Origin: Verrucomicrobiales bacterium
GTDB lineage: Bacteria; Verrucomicrobiota; Verrucomicrobiia; Limisphaerales; UBA11358
Length of the DNA stretch: 64,000 nucleotides
NCBI GenBank assembly: GCA_028712475.1
Contig: JAQTQB010000005.1
Coordinates: 107,408 to 171,407 of the forward strand
Direction: 5' to 3'
The first letter of the stretch is position 1. Each line of letters starts with the position of its first letter. This document shows positions 10,156 to 18,145 of this stretch, piece after piece. A program made the position numbers and the translations under genes. The notes under the pieces were generated by a model. The model was not told the origin of the DNA. It did not search any database and saw only the letters and a list, made by a program, of their open reading frames with translations.

Positions 10156-12213
10156 TCAAGCCGTCGCAGGCGCGGGCGTGCCAAGGCCGGGCAATTTCGG
10201 CGGCGCGGGCTTGGGCGGAACTTCGGGCAACGGGGTCGCCGCCTGTGCGCCAGATGGAGGTTCGATTTTGGACGCGGGCGGCGGCGGCGTGAAGGTGCCC
10301 ATTTTCACAATGTCCCGCACCTGCGCGCCGTCGAGCGTCTCGTATTCGAGCAGCGCGTTCGCGATGATTTCCAGCTTGTCACGGTTCGCATCAATTATCT
10401 CCTTCGCCCGCTGATAGCAGCGGTTGATGATGCCGCGCACCTCGGCGTCAATTTCCTGCGCGGTCGTTTCGCTGTAAGTTTTCCGGCGCATCATGTCGCG
10501 ACCGAGGAAAAATTCATCGTCCTCGACATATTGCACCATGCCAAGTTTTTCGCTCATGCCGTATTGGCAGACCATGGCGTGCGCCATGTTCGTCGCCTGC
10601 TGGATGTCGCCGCCGGCACCGGTCGAGATGTCGCCTGAAGTGATTTCCTCCGCGATGCGCCCGGCCATCGTCATCGTGATGGTGTCGAGCAATTCCTTTT
10701 TGCGGTAGTTCAAAATGTCTTCCTTCGGCAGCGACATGGTCGAGCCGAGCGACGGCCCGCGCGGAATGATCGTGACCTTATGCAACGGATGTGTGTGTTC
10801 AAGCAGAACATTCACGAGCGCATGACCTGCCTCGTGCCACGCGGTGAGTTTTTTGTTCTCGTCAGTCATCGCCAGACTGCGGCGTTCGCGTCCCCAGCGC
10901 ACTTTGTCGCGGGCTTCTTCAAGTTCCATCTGGCCGACGGATTTTTTCCCTGTCCGCGCCGCGAGCAACGCCGCTTCGTTCAACAGATTCGCCAGCTCCG
11001 CGCCGGAATAGCCCGGCGTGCCGCGCGCCGTGACGGACAAATCAACGGCGGGATCCAGCTTCACATTGCGCGAATGAACCTTCAAAATCGCCTCGCGCCC
11101 GCGAACGTCCGGCAGGTTCACCGTGATGCGCCGGTCAAAACGTCCCGGCCGCAGCAGCGCCGGATCCAGCACGTCAGCGCGATTGGTCGCCGCGATGATG
11201 ATGATGCCTTCCTGCGTGTCAAAGCCGTCCATCTCGACGAGCAGTGCGTTGAGGGTTTGTTCGCGCTCATCGTTGCCGCCGCCGAGGCCGACGCCACGGC
11301 TGCGTCCGACCGCGTCAATTTCATCAATGAAGATGAGGCACGGCACGTTTTTTCGCGCCTGGTCAAACATGTCGCGCACGCGGCTCGCGCCGACGCCGAC
11401 GAACATTTCCACGAAATCCGAACCGCTGATGCTGAAGAACGAAGCGTCCGCCTCGCCCGCGATGGCCTTGGCCAGAAGAGTTTTGCCAGTTCCCGGCGCC
11501 CCGACCATCAGCACGCCTTTGGGAATCCTTCCGCCAAGCCGCTGAAACTTTTTCGGGTCTTTCAAAAACTCGACAAGCTCCGAAACCTCCTCGATGGCTT
11601 CGTCAATTCCCGCCACGTCCTTGAAAGTTGTCTTGTTGCGGTCTTTGGCCAGCATCCGCGCCTTGCTTTTGCCAAAGCTCAACGCGCCCTTGCCTGCCAT
11701 CTTGATCTGGCGGATGAAGAAGAACCAAAACAAAATGCCGATCAACAAAAACGGCGCAACGTTGAGCAGCAGGGTGAACAAAACCGTGTTCTGCTGGACG
11801 GCGACAAATTTGTGCGACGCCAGCAGCCTGTCGAGTATGGTTGGCGTCAGCAACACTTGGGAAACGGTGAACGGCACTTCGACCGGCTTGCCGTTTTCCT
11901 TGATGATGGCTCCATCCTTGTCGGCTTTGTAATAGAAGCCGCTGATATCGTTGAAGGTCGCGTTCGGATAGGCTGATTGCGGCGCGTAGTCAATCTTCCC
12001 CTGCGCAATCAGGTTCGCTTCAAATTTCTGGAAGAATTCATTCTCCGTGATCTGGTTGGTGGGGACGTTCATGCGATTATGCAGCAACGCCAGCCCCACA
12101 ATGCTTCCAATGATCAGAATCCACACGAGCCAGGTGCTCGCAGGAAATTGGAAGTTGCCCGGCGGCTTTTTCTGGCCGTCGCCGCCCTTTTTATTTTGTT
12201 CTTCGTCAGCCAT
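10156..12213 (-). CDS. ftsH: ATP-dependent zinc metalloprotease FtsH
   Basis: FtsH is the membrane-anchored AAA+ protease that degrades membrane and short-lived regulatory proteins. The 685 residues show TM1 near 26-46 ([17 protein letters not shown]), a periplasmic domain, TM2 near 155-175 ([20 protein letters not shown]), Walker A 'GAPGTGKT' with Lys244, Walker B '[16 protein letters not shown]', the second region of homology ending in '[12 protein letters not shown]', and the zinc site 'HEAGH' (His460, Glu461, His464). The C-terminus is a Pro/Ala-rich tail rather than a folded domain. It is divergent from dusB across about 80 bases. Assignment is secure. Confidence 0.98.
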   Translation of the reverse strand: MADEEQNKKGGDGQKKPPGNFQFPASTWLVWILIIGSIVGLALLHNRMNVPTNQITENEFFQKFEANLIAQGKIDYAPQSAYPNATFNDISGFYYKADKDGAIIKENGKPVEVPFTVSQVLLTPTILDRLLASHKFVAVQQNTVLFTLLLNVAPFLLIGILFWFFFIRQIKMAGKGALSFGKSKARMLAKDRNKTTFKDVAGIDEAIEEVSELVEFLKDPKKFQRLGGRIPKGVLMVGAPGTGKTLLAKAIAGEADASFFSISGSDFVEMFVGVGASRVRDMFDQARKNVPCLIFIDEIDAVGRSRGVGLGGGNDEREQTLNALLVEMDGFDTQEGIIIIAATNRADVLDPALLRPGRFDRRITVNLPDVRGREAILKVHSRNVKLDPAVDLSVTARGTPGYSGAELANLLNEAALLAARTGKKSVGQMELEEARDKVRWGRERRSLAMTDENKKLTAWHEAGHALVNVLLEHTHPLHKVTIIPRGPSLGSTMSLPKEDILNYRKKELLDTITMTMAGRIAEEITSGDISTGAGGDIQQATNMAHAMVCQYGMSEKLGMVQYVEDDEFFLGRDMMRRKTYSETTAQEIDAEVRGIINRCYQRAKEIIDANRDKLEIIANALLEYETLDGAQVRDIVKMGTFTPPPPASKIEPPSGAQAATPLPEVPPKPAPPKLPGLGTPAPATA

Positions 12214-12290
12214 GATTTTTTACTTTGGCAGGAAAAGCTAACATGGCATTGCCGCTTTCGCAATCAGCGAATTCTGCTATTCTTGCCCCG

Positions 12291-13484
12291 ATGCGCCTCG
12301 GTTCGCTGATCTTAAAATCAAATCTGTTTCTCTCGCCGCTGGCGGGTTACACCAACCTGCCCTTCCGTCTAGTCGTGCGCGAAGTCGGCGGCGTCGGGCT
12401 TTGCACCACCGATCTCGTCAATGCCCGCTCGCTCCTCGAAAAAAATCCCAAGGCGTTCAAGCTGATTGAAACGTCGCCAGCCGATTCGCCGCTCGCCGTC
12501 CAGCTTTTCGGCTCCGTGCCGGAGGAAATGCGTGACGCGGCAATTTTTCTCGAATCCATCGGCGTCCATTCCATTGACATCAACATGGGCTGTCCCGTGA
12601 AAAAAGTCTGCAAGGTTGGCGGCGGCTCCGCGATGATGACCGAACTCAACAAGACCGCCGCGCTCGTCCGGGGCATGGTCAACGCCGTGAAAATTCCCGT
12701 GACCGTGAAAATGCGCCTCGGCTGGGACGACGACAATCTCACCGCCCCCGATCTTGCGCGCACGCTGGAGGATGTCGGCATCGCCGCGATTTTTGTGCAT
12801 GGCCGCACGCGCGAACAAGGTTTTGGCGGCACGGTGAATCTCGCCGGCATCCGCAAAGTCGTCGAGGCCGTGAAAACCATTCCCGTCATCGGCAACGGCG
12901 ACATCATCACGCCGCAGGCGGCGAAGAAGATGTTTGACGAAACCGGCTGCGCCGGTGTGAGCATCGGGCGCGGCGCGTTTTATGACCCGTGGATTTTCAA
13001 GCGGACGCTGGAATATCTGGCAACCTGTAGCAGCCGACGTGAGGAGGCTCTAATCAATTCTGCGGCAGAAAAGAATGAGCCTCCTCACGTCGGCTGCTAC
13101 GAGAACAGCGACGCACTCCCGCCCGAACCGCCCTTTGCCGAGCGCGTCCGCATCATGTGCCGGCATCTCGATTTGATGGTGGAAGTTTTTGGCGAAGACC
13201 TTGGCTGCCGGATGTTCCGCAAGGTTGCGCCGTGGTATGCCAAGCGGTTCGGCCCCTGCCACGAATTCAACAAGCAGGTCGTGCAGATTTCCACCCAGGC
13301 CGGATTCCACGACGTGCTGGAGAACTACATCCGCTGGCGGCAACAATTCATGGATGAACACGGCGAACTGCTGCCGCGTTTTCGTCAGCCGCCGATGGTC
13401 GCGTCCTTCATGCGCGAATCCGAGCCCGCCTCAACCCGGCGGGAACATATTCCCGTGCCGAAAGGACCGGTCGAAGTTTGGTAA
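12291..13484 (+). CDS. dusB: tRNA-dihydrouridine synthase, interrupted in frame by a palindromic element
   Basis: This FMN enzyme reduces uridine in tRNA D-loops. The family signature is clear: 'LSPLAGYTNLPFRLVVREVG', 'DINMGCPVKKVCKVGGGSAM', 'VKMRLGWDD', 'VHGRTREQGFGG', 'VIGNGDIITP' and 'GVSIGRGAFYDPWIF'. The catalytic Cys is in 'NMGCPVKKV'. The ATG at 12291 gives 397 residues, longer than usual. The excess includes about 25 residues after 'LEYLAT' encoded by a 74-base palindrome (13027-13100), at the junction of the barrel and the C-terminal helical domain, where an insertion is most likely to be tolerated. The reading frame continues normally to 'HEFNKQVVQISTQ'. TATTCT lies 7 bases upstream of the ATG. 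The DusB subgroup, rather than DusA/C, is inferred from the overall sequence. Confidence 0.9.
   Translation: MRLGSLILKSNLFLSPLAGYTNLPFRLVVREVGGVGLCTTDLVNARSLLEKNPKAFKLIETSPADSPLAVQLFGSVPEEMRDAAIFLESIGVHSIDINMGCPVKKVCKVGGGSAMMTELNKTAALVRGMVNAVKIPVTVKMRLGWDDDNLTAPDLARTLEDVGIAAIFVHGRTREQGFGGTVNLAGIRKVVEAVKTIPVIGNGDIITPQAAKKMFDETGCAGVSIGRGAFYDPWIFKRTLEYLATCSSRREEALINSAAEKNEPPHVGCYENSDALPPEPPFAERVRIMCRHLDLMVEVFGEDLGCRMFRKVAPWYAKRFGPCHEFNKQVVQISTQAGFHDVLENYIRWRQQFMDEHGELLPRFRQPPMVASFMRESEPASTRREHIPVPKGPVEVW
13027..13100. repeat. Family 1 palindromic element inside dusB
   Basis: The 24-base arms 13027-13050 and 13077-13100 are perfect reverse complements (GTAGCAGCCGACGTGAGG... and its mate), separated by a 26-base loop. 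Both arms are translated without a stop. Similar arms occur at 37287-37356, 35984-36051, 18075-18142 and, more degenerate, 16599-16662. Confidence 0.92.
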
Positions 13485-13581
13485 AGTTGTCTCCCAAAAC
13501 TTTTCTGGATAAACTGCCTTGCCAAGCGTAAAGTCGAAAAAATAAAACGAGATAGGCGATCAAACGCGCGGCCTATTCACT

Positions 13582-13959
13582 ATGACCAGCCAAGACAGAA
13601 ATCAGATTCGCGAGGTGGCCCACAAGCCGCTCGGTAGCATTTGGGGATACTGGCCGTTCGTTTTCCCAGTCTTGCTTGTGGTAATTGGCATTGCAGTTCA
13701 GATAGCGCTTCTCAGCTACTTTAAAAGGCACTCGTCAGGATTCGAAATATGTATCAGGCAAGGTGCCAAGATTGAGGTTTTGTGGGACAGCCAATTGGTG
13801 CAGGAGGCGGTCTTGGTCATGTCATTTTCGATCACCATTACTTTTGCCCTGCTTGCGTTTCTCGCCCGGCAGTCATACAAGCAAGCAGCCCTGCTGAAGG
13901 CCGCAGCGAGCGAATTAGGCATAGAGAACGGCCAACGACCAGATAGGCTGCAAACTTAA
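13582..13959 (+). CDS. Hypothetical membrane protein
   Basis: This 125-residue protein has two predicted membrane segments, around 27-47 (FVFPVLLVVIGIAVQIALLS) and 75-95 (EAVLVMSFSITITFALLAFL). Between them is a roughly 25-residue loop containing one Cys (FEICIRQGAKIEVLWDSQLV), and there are short charged ends. I do not recognise a family. Base composition is somewhat more AT-rich than the flanking dusB and mnmE. It stands alone on the plus strand, ending about 30 bases before the convergent mnmE stop. It is judged real from its coherent hydrophobic pattern, but no function is proposed. Confidence 0.6.
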   Translation: MTSQDRNQIREVAHKPLGSIWGYWPFVFPVLLVVIGIAVQIALLSYFKRHSSGFEICIRQGAKIEVLWDSQLVQEAVLVMSFSITITFALLAFLARQSYKQAALLKAAASELGIENGQRPDRLQT

Positions 13960-13986
13960 TTTGATTTCTTCGCGTTCTTCGCGCGA

Positions 13987-15471
13987 CTATTTCCCGAGGC
14001 AAAACTGGCTGAAGATGGAGTCGAGCAAATCTTCCGTCGCCGTTTTGCCGACGATTTCGCCGACGGCGTTGACGGCGATGCGCAAATCCAGCGCCACCAG
14101 TTCGAGCGTCACGTCCGCACGCAGCGCCTCAATCGTCCGCAGTGTCGCCTCGCGTGTGCGACCCAGCGCCTCCTGATGGCGTGAGTTGATCATCACCTGC
14201 AACATCCCGGCCTCGATCTTGCCCGCCCAGACCAAGCCTTTGATCGCGTCTTTCAAAGCTTCCATCCCCTGCCCGGTCAAGCAACAAACGTCAACGATTG
14301 GCGGGGCAATCTCCCTCTCCTCGCCCAAACGGGGAGAGGGTTGGGGTGAGGGGTTTGTGAACTGCAAAAAACCATCGGCCTCCTCACCCCGACCCTCTCC
14401 TCCTTTTGGGGAGGAGAGGGAGCCGAGATTTAATTTCACCGGCAAATCTGTTTTGTTACGGACGAGAATTCGTTTCTTCCCGGCGAACTCCGTGAGATAC
14501 ATTTCGTCTGCGGGCGTGAGCGGTTCGCTGGCGTCGAGAACATGCAATATCAATTCCGCCTTGGCGAGCGTTTCGCGGCTCCGGCGAATGCCTTCGACTT
14601 CAATTTCGTCGCGCGCCTCGCGCAAGCCGGCGGTGTCAATGAACACGACCGGCAGGCCGCGGATGTTCGCCGTCTCCTCGATCGTGTCGCGCGTCGTGCC
14701 GGGAATCGGCGAGACGATGGCGCGGTCGTGGCCGAGCAGTTGATTCAGCAGGCTGGATTTGCCCGCGTTCGGACGACCAACAATCGCCGTGCGGATGCCG
14801 CGACGGAGAATCTGCCCTTCATTCGCCGTGCGCAACAGTTCATCCATGAACGCCACGCCGTTTTCCAATCGCCTGATGAGCTGTGCGCGGGTCTCCGGCG
14901 CGATGTCTTCGTCGGGAAAATCAATGTGCGCCTCGACATGCGCAAGCGTCTTCATCATCTCATCGCGCAATTGATTGATGCGCTGCGAGAGTTTGCCGGC
15001 GAGCTGTTCGTTGGCGGCGGCGAGGGCAAGTTCCGTGCGCGAATGTATCAAATCGGCGACAGCTTCTGCCTGTGCGAGATCAAGCCGTCCGTTGAGAAAG
15101 GCGCGGCGTGTGAATTCGCCCGGCTCCGCGAGGCGCGCGCCGTTTTCCAGAACCGCGTCGAGCACAAGTTTCGCGGGTAAAATTCCGCCGTGACAGGAAA
15201 TCTCAACGGTGTCTTCGCGCGTGAACGTGCGAGGCGCGCACAGAACAGAGAGCAGCACTTCGTCCACGGTTTCGCCATGCCGGGCAATCTGTCCGTAATG
15301 AATCGTGTGCGTCGGCGCGGCGGAAGGTTTCAGCGAACTTTTCCCGCCCGGCAGAAAAATCTTGTCCGCGACGGCAAACGCTTCCGGGCCGGAAATACGA
15401 ATGACGGCCAGTCCGCCTTCACCGAGCGGCGTGGCGATTGCGGCAATGGTGTCATCGTGCATGATCGGCAA
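13987..15471 (-). CDS. mnmE: tRNA uridine-5-carboxymethylaminomethyl GTPase, carrying an in-frame palindromic repeat
   Basis: MnmE, with MnmG, modifies wobble uridine 34 of certain tRNAs. The 494-residue protein begins with the formyl-THF-binding domain (DTIAAIATPLGEGGLAVIRI). It has a G domain with G1 'GRPNAGKSSL', G2 'TTRDTIEE', G3 'DTAGLR' and G4 'NKTDLP', and ends with the family's C-terminal 'CLGK'. Between G4 and the G5 region ('DVCCLTGQGMEALK') lie about 40 extra residues (LGSLSSPKGGEGRGEE and 'NPSPQPSPRLGEEREI'), which are the translation of the 123-base repeat at 14308-14430. Loss of frame is avoided because the element is 41 codons long. Whether the GTPase tolerates it must be tested, but the rest of the gene is intact. 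Confidence 0.95.
   Translation of the reverse strand: MPIMHDDTIAAIATPLGEGGLAVIRISGPEAFAVADKIFLPGGKSSLKPSAAPTHTIHYGQIARHGETVDEVLLSVLCAPRTFTREDTVEISCHGGILPAKLVLDAVLENGARLAEPGEFTRRAFLNGRLDLAQAEAVADLIHSRTELALAAANEQLAGKLSQRINQLRDEMMKTLAHVEAHIDFPDEDIAPETRAQLIRRLENGVAFMDELLRTANEGQILRRGIRTAIVGRPNAGKSSLLNQLLGHDRAIVSPIPGTTRDTIEETANIRGLPVVFIDTAGLREARDEIEVEGIRRSRETLAKAELILHVLDASEPLTPADEMYLTEFAGKKRILVRNKTDLPVKLNLGSLSSPKGGEGRGEEADGFLQFTNPSPQPSPRLGEEREIAPPIVDVCCLTGQGMEALKDAIKGLVWAGKIEAGMLQVMINSRHQEALGRTREATLRTIEALRADVTLELVALDLRIAVNAVGEIVGKTATEDLLDSIFSQFCLGK
14308..14430. repeat. Family 4 palindromic element (CCCTCTCC...GGAGAGGG type) inside mnmE
   Basis: The outer arms AATCTC (14308) and GAGATT (14425) flank two internal hairpins. 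CCCTCTCC pairs with GGAGAGGG at 14313-14340. CCCTCTCCTCC pairs with GGAGGAGAGGG at 14393-14420. The central GGGGTGAGG (14343-14351) pairs with CCTCACCCC (14382-14390). The element is 123 bases, exactly 41 codons. Repeats of this general sequence are widespread in bacterial intergenic regions. Confidence 0.9.
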
Positions 15472-15501
15472 TTAGGAATTGTAAATGTTCAAAGAAAATT
15501 C

Positions 15502-15527
15502 GGCTCGCGGGGAACGCTCGCCCACCA
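15502..15527. repeat. Half-copy of family 2 palindromic repeat
   Basis: GGCTCGCGGGGAACGCTCGC followed by CCACCA matches the right arm of the complete element at 52303-52376. It lies between the mnmE start and the 3' end of the minus-strand gene at 15530. Confidence 0.6.
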
Positions 15528-15529
15528 TT

Positions 15530-15874
15530 TCAGACGTGACGGCAATTCCCCACCTGATTCTCCGCATCGCGATCCTGCAAGAAGAGCCGCGCCTTCTCGT
15601 AGCTTTTCTTGTGCAGATAATGCAGCAGCGTCGGATCGGCGTCGCGTGGTAGTTGCCCCGTCAGTTCGTCAATGCGTGCGAACAGCGGCAGCAGGTTCGG
15701 CTTCGGATTTGCCGTCGGCATGGTCTTGACGGCATTGTCCAGCTCCACGAGCGCCGCTAAAATATTTTTCAAAATGTCCACGCCATGAGTTTTGCCGTTT
15801 GGTGGCGCGGTGACAATCAAATCCTCACGTCCGTCTCGTTGCGTTTCCCAAAGGCCAAGGTAATTTGACTTCAT
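15530..15874 (-). CDS. Small conserved-looking hypothetical protein
   Basis: From the ATG at 15874 the product is 114 residues (MKSNYLGLWETQRDG...). It is soluble, mostly helical in appearance and rich in charged residues. The segment 'LPRDADPTLLHYLHKKSYEKARLFLQDRDAEN' region (read in two parts: DPTLLHYLHKKSYEK and ARLFLQDRDAEN) looks like a conserved helical core, but I cannot name the family. A longer frame to 15964 exists but would overlap the divergent lipoprotein gene. The preferred start shares the CATG palindrome with the start codon of that gene. No function is proposed. Confidence 0.65.
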   Translation of the reverse strand: MKSNYLGLWETQRDGREDLIVTAPPNGKTHGVDILKNILAALVELDNAVKTMPTANPKPNLLPLFARIDELTGQLPRDADPTLLHYLHKKSYEKARLFLQDRDAENQVGNCRHV

Positions 15875-16220
15875 GAAAACAATCTTGCTTGCTCTGCTGG
15901 CTGCGCTGGTGCTGGCCGGTTGCGCCACAACGCCGAAAATTGACTGGGCGGCGCGCGTGGGCAATTACACCTACGACCAGGCGGTGCTGGAACTGGGCCC
16001 GCCCGACAAGGTTGCCAAGCTGGACAATGGCATCATTGTCGCCGACTGGATTACACAAAGCGCGCAGACCATCGGCCCGACGGGCTCGTATTATGTCCGC
16101 CCCGGATATTATTGCGTTGGGATGGCGGGTTACGCCCCGACTTATTTTCCAGCGTGGTATCTGCGGCTCACTTTTGGCGCGGACGGCAAGCTGACCGCCT
16201 GGAAAAAATACGCCCAATGA
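15873..16220 (+). CDS. Small outer-envelope lipoprotein
   Basis: The 115-residue product has a lipoprotein signal peptide (MKTILLALLAALVLAGCATT) with lipobox L-A-G-C, lipidated at Cys17. The mature part 'YTYDQAVLELGPPDKVAKL' followed by 'GIIVADWIT' resembles the SmpA/BamE-like beta-lactamase-inhibitor-type fold, in which 'G.P...' precedes a strand turn; this is only a structural impression. The C-terminal 'LTFGADGKLTAWKKY' ends as such small domains do. It is followed by a septum-initiator-like gene 43 bases downstream. Its start codon overlaps face to face with that of the minus-strand gene. Confidence 0.8.
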   Translation: MKTILLALLAALVLAGCATTPKIDWAARVGNYTYDQAVLELGPPDKVAKLDNGIIVADWITQSAQTIGPTGSYYVRPGYYCVGMAGYAPTYFPAWYLRLTFGADGKLTAWKKYAQ

Positions 16221-16263
16221 AAATCCGCTTTCACCGGCGCGGCGCGCATGTTTTACTCGCGGC

Positions 16264-16584
16264 GTGAATGTTGACCTGGGCATCTGGAGCAAGCTGACGA
16301 AATTTGTCGTCGGTCTCGTCGTGCTTGCCGTGCTGCTGCTCATCGGCATGTGTTATCTGCCGGTCATCAGGGAAAACGAGCGGATGCGCCGCCAGATTTT
16401 GATCTTCCAGAACCAGATTGAAAAAGAGGAGGCCCGCTCCAAAGAACTTCAGGCGCAGGTGGACGCCCTGATGCATGATTCTAAAACGGTCGAACGTCTG
16501 ACGCGCGAAAGGCTCGGTTACGCCAGGCCGGATGAAACCGTCGTGCGTTTTGAAAGTCCCGCGACGAATGCGACGGAGCGCTGA
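16264..16584 (+). CDS. Septum formation initiator (FtsB/DivIC-like)
   Basis: The gene starts with GTG at 16264 and gives 106 residues. A short cytoplasmic N-terminus is followed by one membrane helix (about 10-31, LTKFVVGLVVLAVLLLIGM), then a coiled coil (ENERMRRQILIFQNQIEKEE, then ARSKELQAQVDAL) and a small C-terminal region ending 'LTRERLGYARPDETVVRF'. The last motif is typical of FtsB/DivIC proteins, which join FtsL and FtsQ in the divisome. An ATG at 16268 is out of frame. It follows the lipoprotein gene closely and may share its transcript. Confidence 0.85.
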   Translation: MNVDLGIWSKLTKFVVGLVVLAVLLLIGMCYLPVIRENERMRRQILIFQNQIEKEEARSKELQAQVDALMHDSKTVERLTRERLGYARPDETVVRFESPATNATER

Positions 16585-16598
16585 CAACACTTAAACAC

Positions 16599-16662
16599 GC
16601 AGGGGGCGATGTGAGGAGGCGCTGGCGACTTTGAATTTGAGTCTCGTCACCTCGCTCCCGCC
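16599..16662. repeat. Degenerate family 1 palindromic element (intergenic)
   Basis: The arms GGGCGATGTGAGGAGGC and GAGTCTCGTCACCTCGCTCC are imperfect complements and match the family 1 arm pattern (GTAGGAGCCGAGGTGACGAG type). The element occupies the gap between the FtsB-like gene and the convergent nitroreductase. Confidence 0.6.
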
Positions 16663-16727
16663 AAATTAGATGGTTCACACGGTCAGCATTTTTTCCTTGT
16701 GCGCAAGGTGTGCATGATCAGTTTCGT

Positions 16728-17375
16728 TCAAACATACTGCACCAGATCTTTGGTCTCGTAACGCACCTTCGCCAGGCTCGCATTTTTATCTTCGGCAGCG
16801 CGATAACCCAGCGCGCACGCCATAACTGTCGCGTAACCGCTGCCAGCGAGATTGAGAATCTTGTCGTATTCGGGCGGATTCAAACCTTCCATCGGGCAGG
16901 CATCCACACCCAGCACGGCGGCGCACGTCATCAAGTTTCCAAGCGCGATATACGCCTGCCGAGTCGCCCATTCATGCGCGATTTTGCCGCGCGGGCCGTT
17001 GACCACGTTGCTCAACATCATTCCGCGATAAGCGTTCAGCGCACCGGCGGGCAGCCTGCGAAGGTCGGTGGTGCGCTTGATCAACTTGTCCACGTCCGCC
17101 TCCTTCATTTCCGTGCGAGCGGTGAAGACGACAAAATGCGACGCATCCACGACCTGATGCTGGTTCCACGAATGTGGCAGCAGTTCTGCGCGCTTCGCCG
17201 GATCGTTGATGACGAGAAATTTATACGGCTGCAAACCATAGGAAGTTGGCGTCAGGACAAGCGATTGCTCCAGCGTCTGCCAGACATCGGCGGGAATTTT
17301 CTTGTTGGCGTCGAACACTTTGGTCGCGTAGCGCCAGTTGAGTGCGGTGAGTAGCTGGGTGTTTTGGTTGCTCAT
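16728..17375 (-). CDS. NAD(P)H-dependent nitroreductase family oxidoreductase
   Basis: The 215-residue flavoprotein resembles the NfsB/YdgI group. FMN-binding 'NWRYATKVFD' near the N-terminus matches the family's R-R/S-x-R...F pattern. It is followed by 'LVLTPTSYGLQPYKFLVI' (the S-x-x-N/L-x-Q-P-W-x-F equivalent), 'RQAYIALGNLMTCAAVLGVD' and the C-terminal 'YATVMACALGYRAAED'. Such enzymes reduce quinones or nitroaromatics; the physiological substrate is unknown. It is a standalone gene, about 70 bases from the divergent acetyltransferase-like gene. Confidence 0.88.
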   Translation of the reverse strand: MSNQNTQLLTALNWRYATKVFDANKKIPADVWQTLEQSLVLTPTSYGLQPYKFLVINDPAKRAELLPHSWNQHQVVDASHFVVFTARTEMKEADVDKLIKRTTDLRRLPAGALNAYRGMMLSNVVNGPRGKIAHEWATRQAYIALGNLMTCAAVLGVDACPMEGLNPPEYDKILNLAGSGYATVMACALGYRAAEDKNASLAKVRYETKDLVQYV

Positions 17376-17447
17376 GGTTCAAAATTTAATTTCGTTTGCG
17401 GGGAAAATGCCACATAGTTTTACAAAAGCCAACGCGCTAAAATCGTC

Positions 17448-18071
17448 ATGAGTTCGCAAACACTCCGCATCCGCCGCGCCACGGTGGACGACCGCGCCCC
17501 GCTCAAAATGCTTTGGGCGTCCATGCGCCTGTCGCCGGAGGAACTGGAAAAACGGCTGACCGAATTCCAGGTCGTCGAAAATTCCGAAGGCGTGGTGGTC
17601 GGCGCGATCGGGGTTCAAATTTCCGGGCAGCACGCCCTGCTCCACAACGAAGGCTATTCTGATTTCGGCGTGGCCGATGCCGCGCGGCATCTGTTCTGGG
17701 ACCGCATCCAGACGCTGGCCGCCAATCACGGCGTCTTCCGCATCTGGACGCAAGAACGGTCGCCGTTCTGGAAAAGCTATGGCTTTCAACCGCCGACCGT
17801 CGAGGTTCTCGAACGCCTGCCTGCCGGATGGAAAAACGAATTTGAAGGCGGCTGGCTTACGCTGCAATTGAAGAACGAGGAAGTCATCACCGCCGCGCTC
17901 GAAAAACAGTTCGCCGGCTTCTTGGCCGCCGAAAAAACGAGCATCGAACGTGTCACCGAAAAGGTTCAGACTTTCAAAACCGTTGTCACCATCCTCGGCT
18001 TTGCGATTGGGATCATCTGTTTTGCTGTCGCCGCCTACCTCTTCATCCATCGAAATCCGTTTTCACATTGA
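17448..18071 (+). CDS. GNAT-like N-acetyltransferase with C-terminal membrane anchor
   Basis: The 207-residue protein begins with a GNAT-type N-terminus ('LRIRRATVDDRAPLKMLWAS') and has 'VVENSEGVVVGAIGVQISGQ', 'DFGVADAARHLFWDRIQTLA' and 'WKSYGFQPP', the last corresponding to the usual 'YEKxGF' block. The acetyl-CoA pyrophosphate loop (R/Q-x-x-G-x-G/A) is not clear. The C-terminus has a linker and one predicted membrane helix (TVVTILGFAIGIICFAVAAY) with a short tail, so it may sit on the inner membrane. The substrate is unknown. TAAAAT occurs 4 bases before the ATG. Confidence 0.72.
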   Translation: MSSQTLRIRRATVDDRAPLKMLWASMRLSPEELEKRLTEFQVVENSEGVVVGAIGVQISGQHALLHNEGYSDFGVADAARHLFWDRIQTLAANHGVFRIWTQERSPFWKSYGFQPPTVEVLERLPAGWKNEFEGGWLTLQLKNEEVITAALEKQFAGFLAAEKTSIERVTEKVQTFKTVVTILGFAIGIICFAVAAYLFIHRNPFSH

Positions 18072-18074
18072 TTT

Positions 18075-18142
18075 GTCGCAGCAGACGTGAGTCCGCTCAT
18101 CCTTTTCAGGGGGAATTAGAGCCGTCTCACGTTGACTGCTAC
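18075..18142. repeat. Family 1 palindromic element (intergenic)
   Basis: The arms GTCGCAGCAGACGTGAGTCC (18075-18098) and GAGCCGTCTCACGTTGACTG (18119-18142) pair at 18 of 24 positions. The element fills the gap between the convergent GNAT-like gene and lipA and could act as a bidirectional terminator. Confidence 0.75.
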
Positions 18143-18145
18143 TTT

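Noticed and set aside
10780-11976. 398-codon plus-strand ORF opposite ftsH
   Set aside because: It lies entirely antisense to a secure FtsH gene and is rich in Arg/His/Gln, as expected from reading GC-rich codons backwards.
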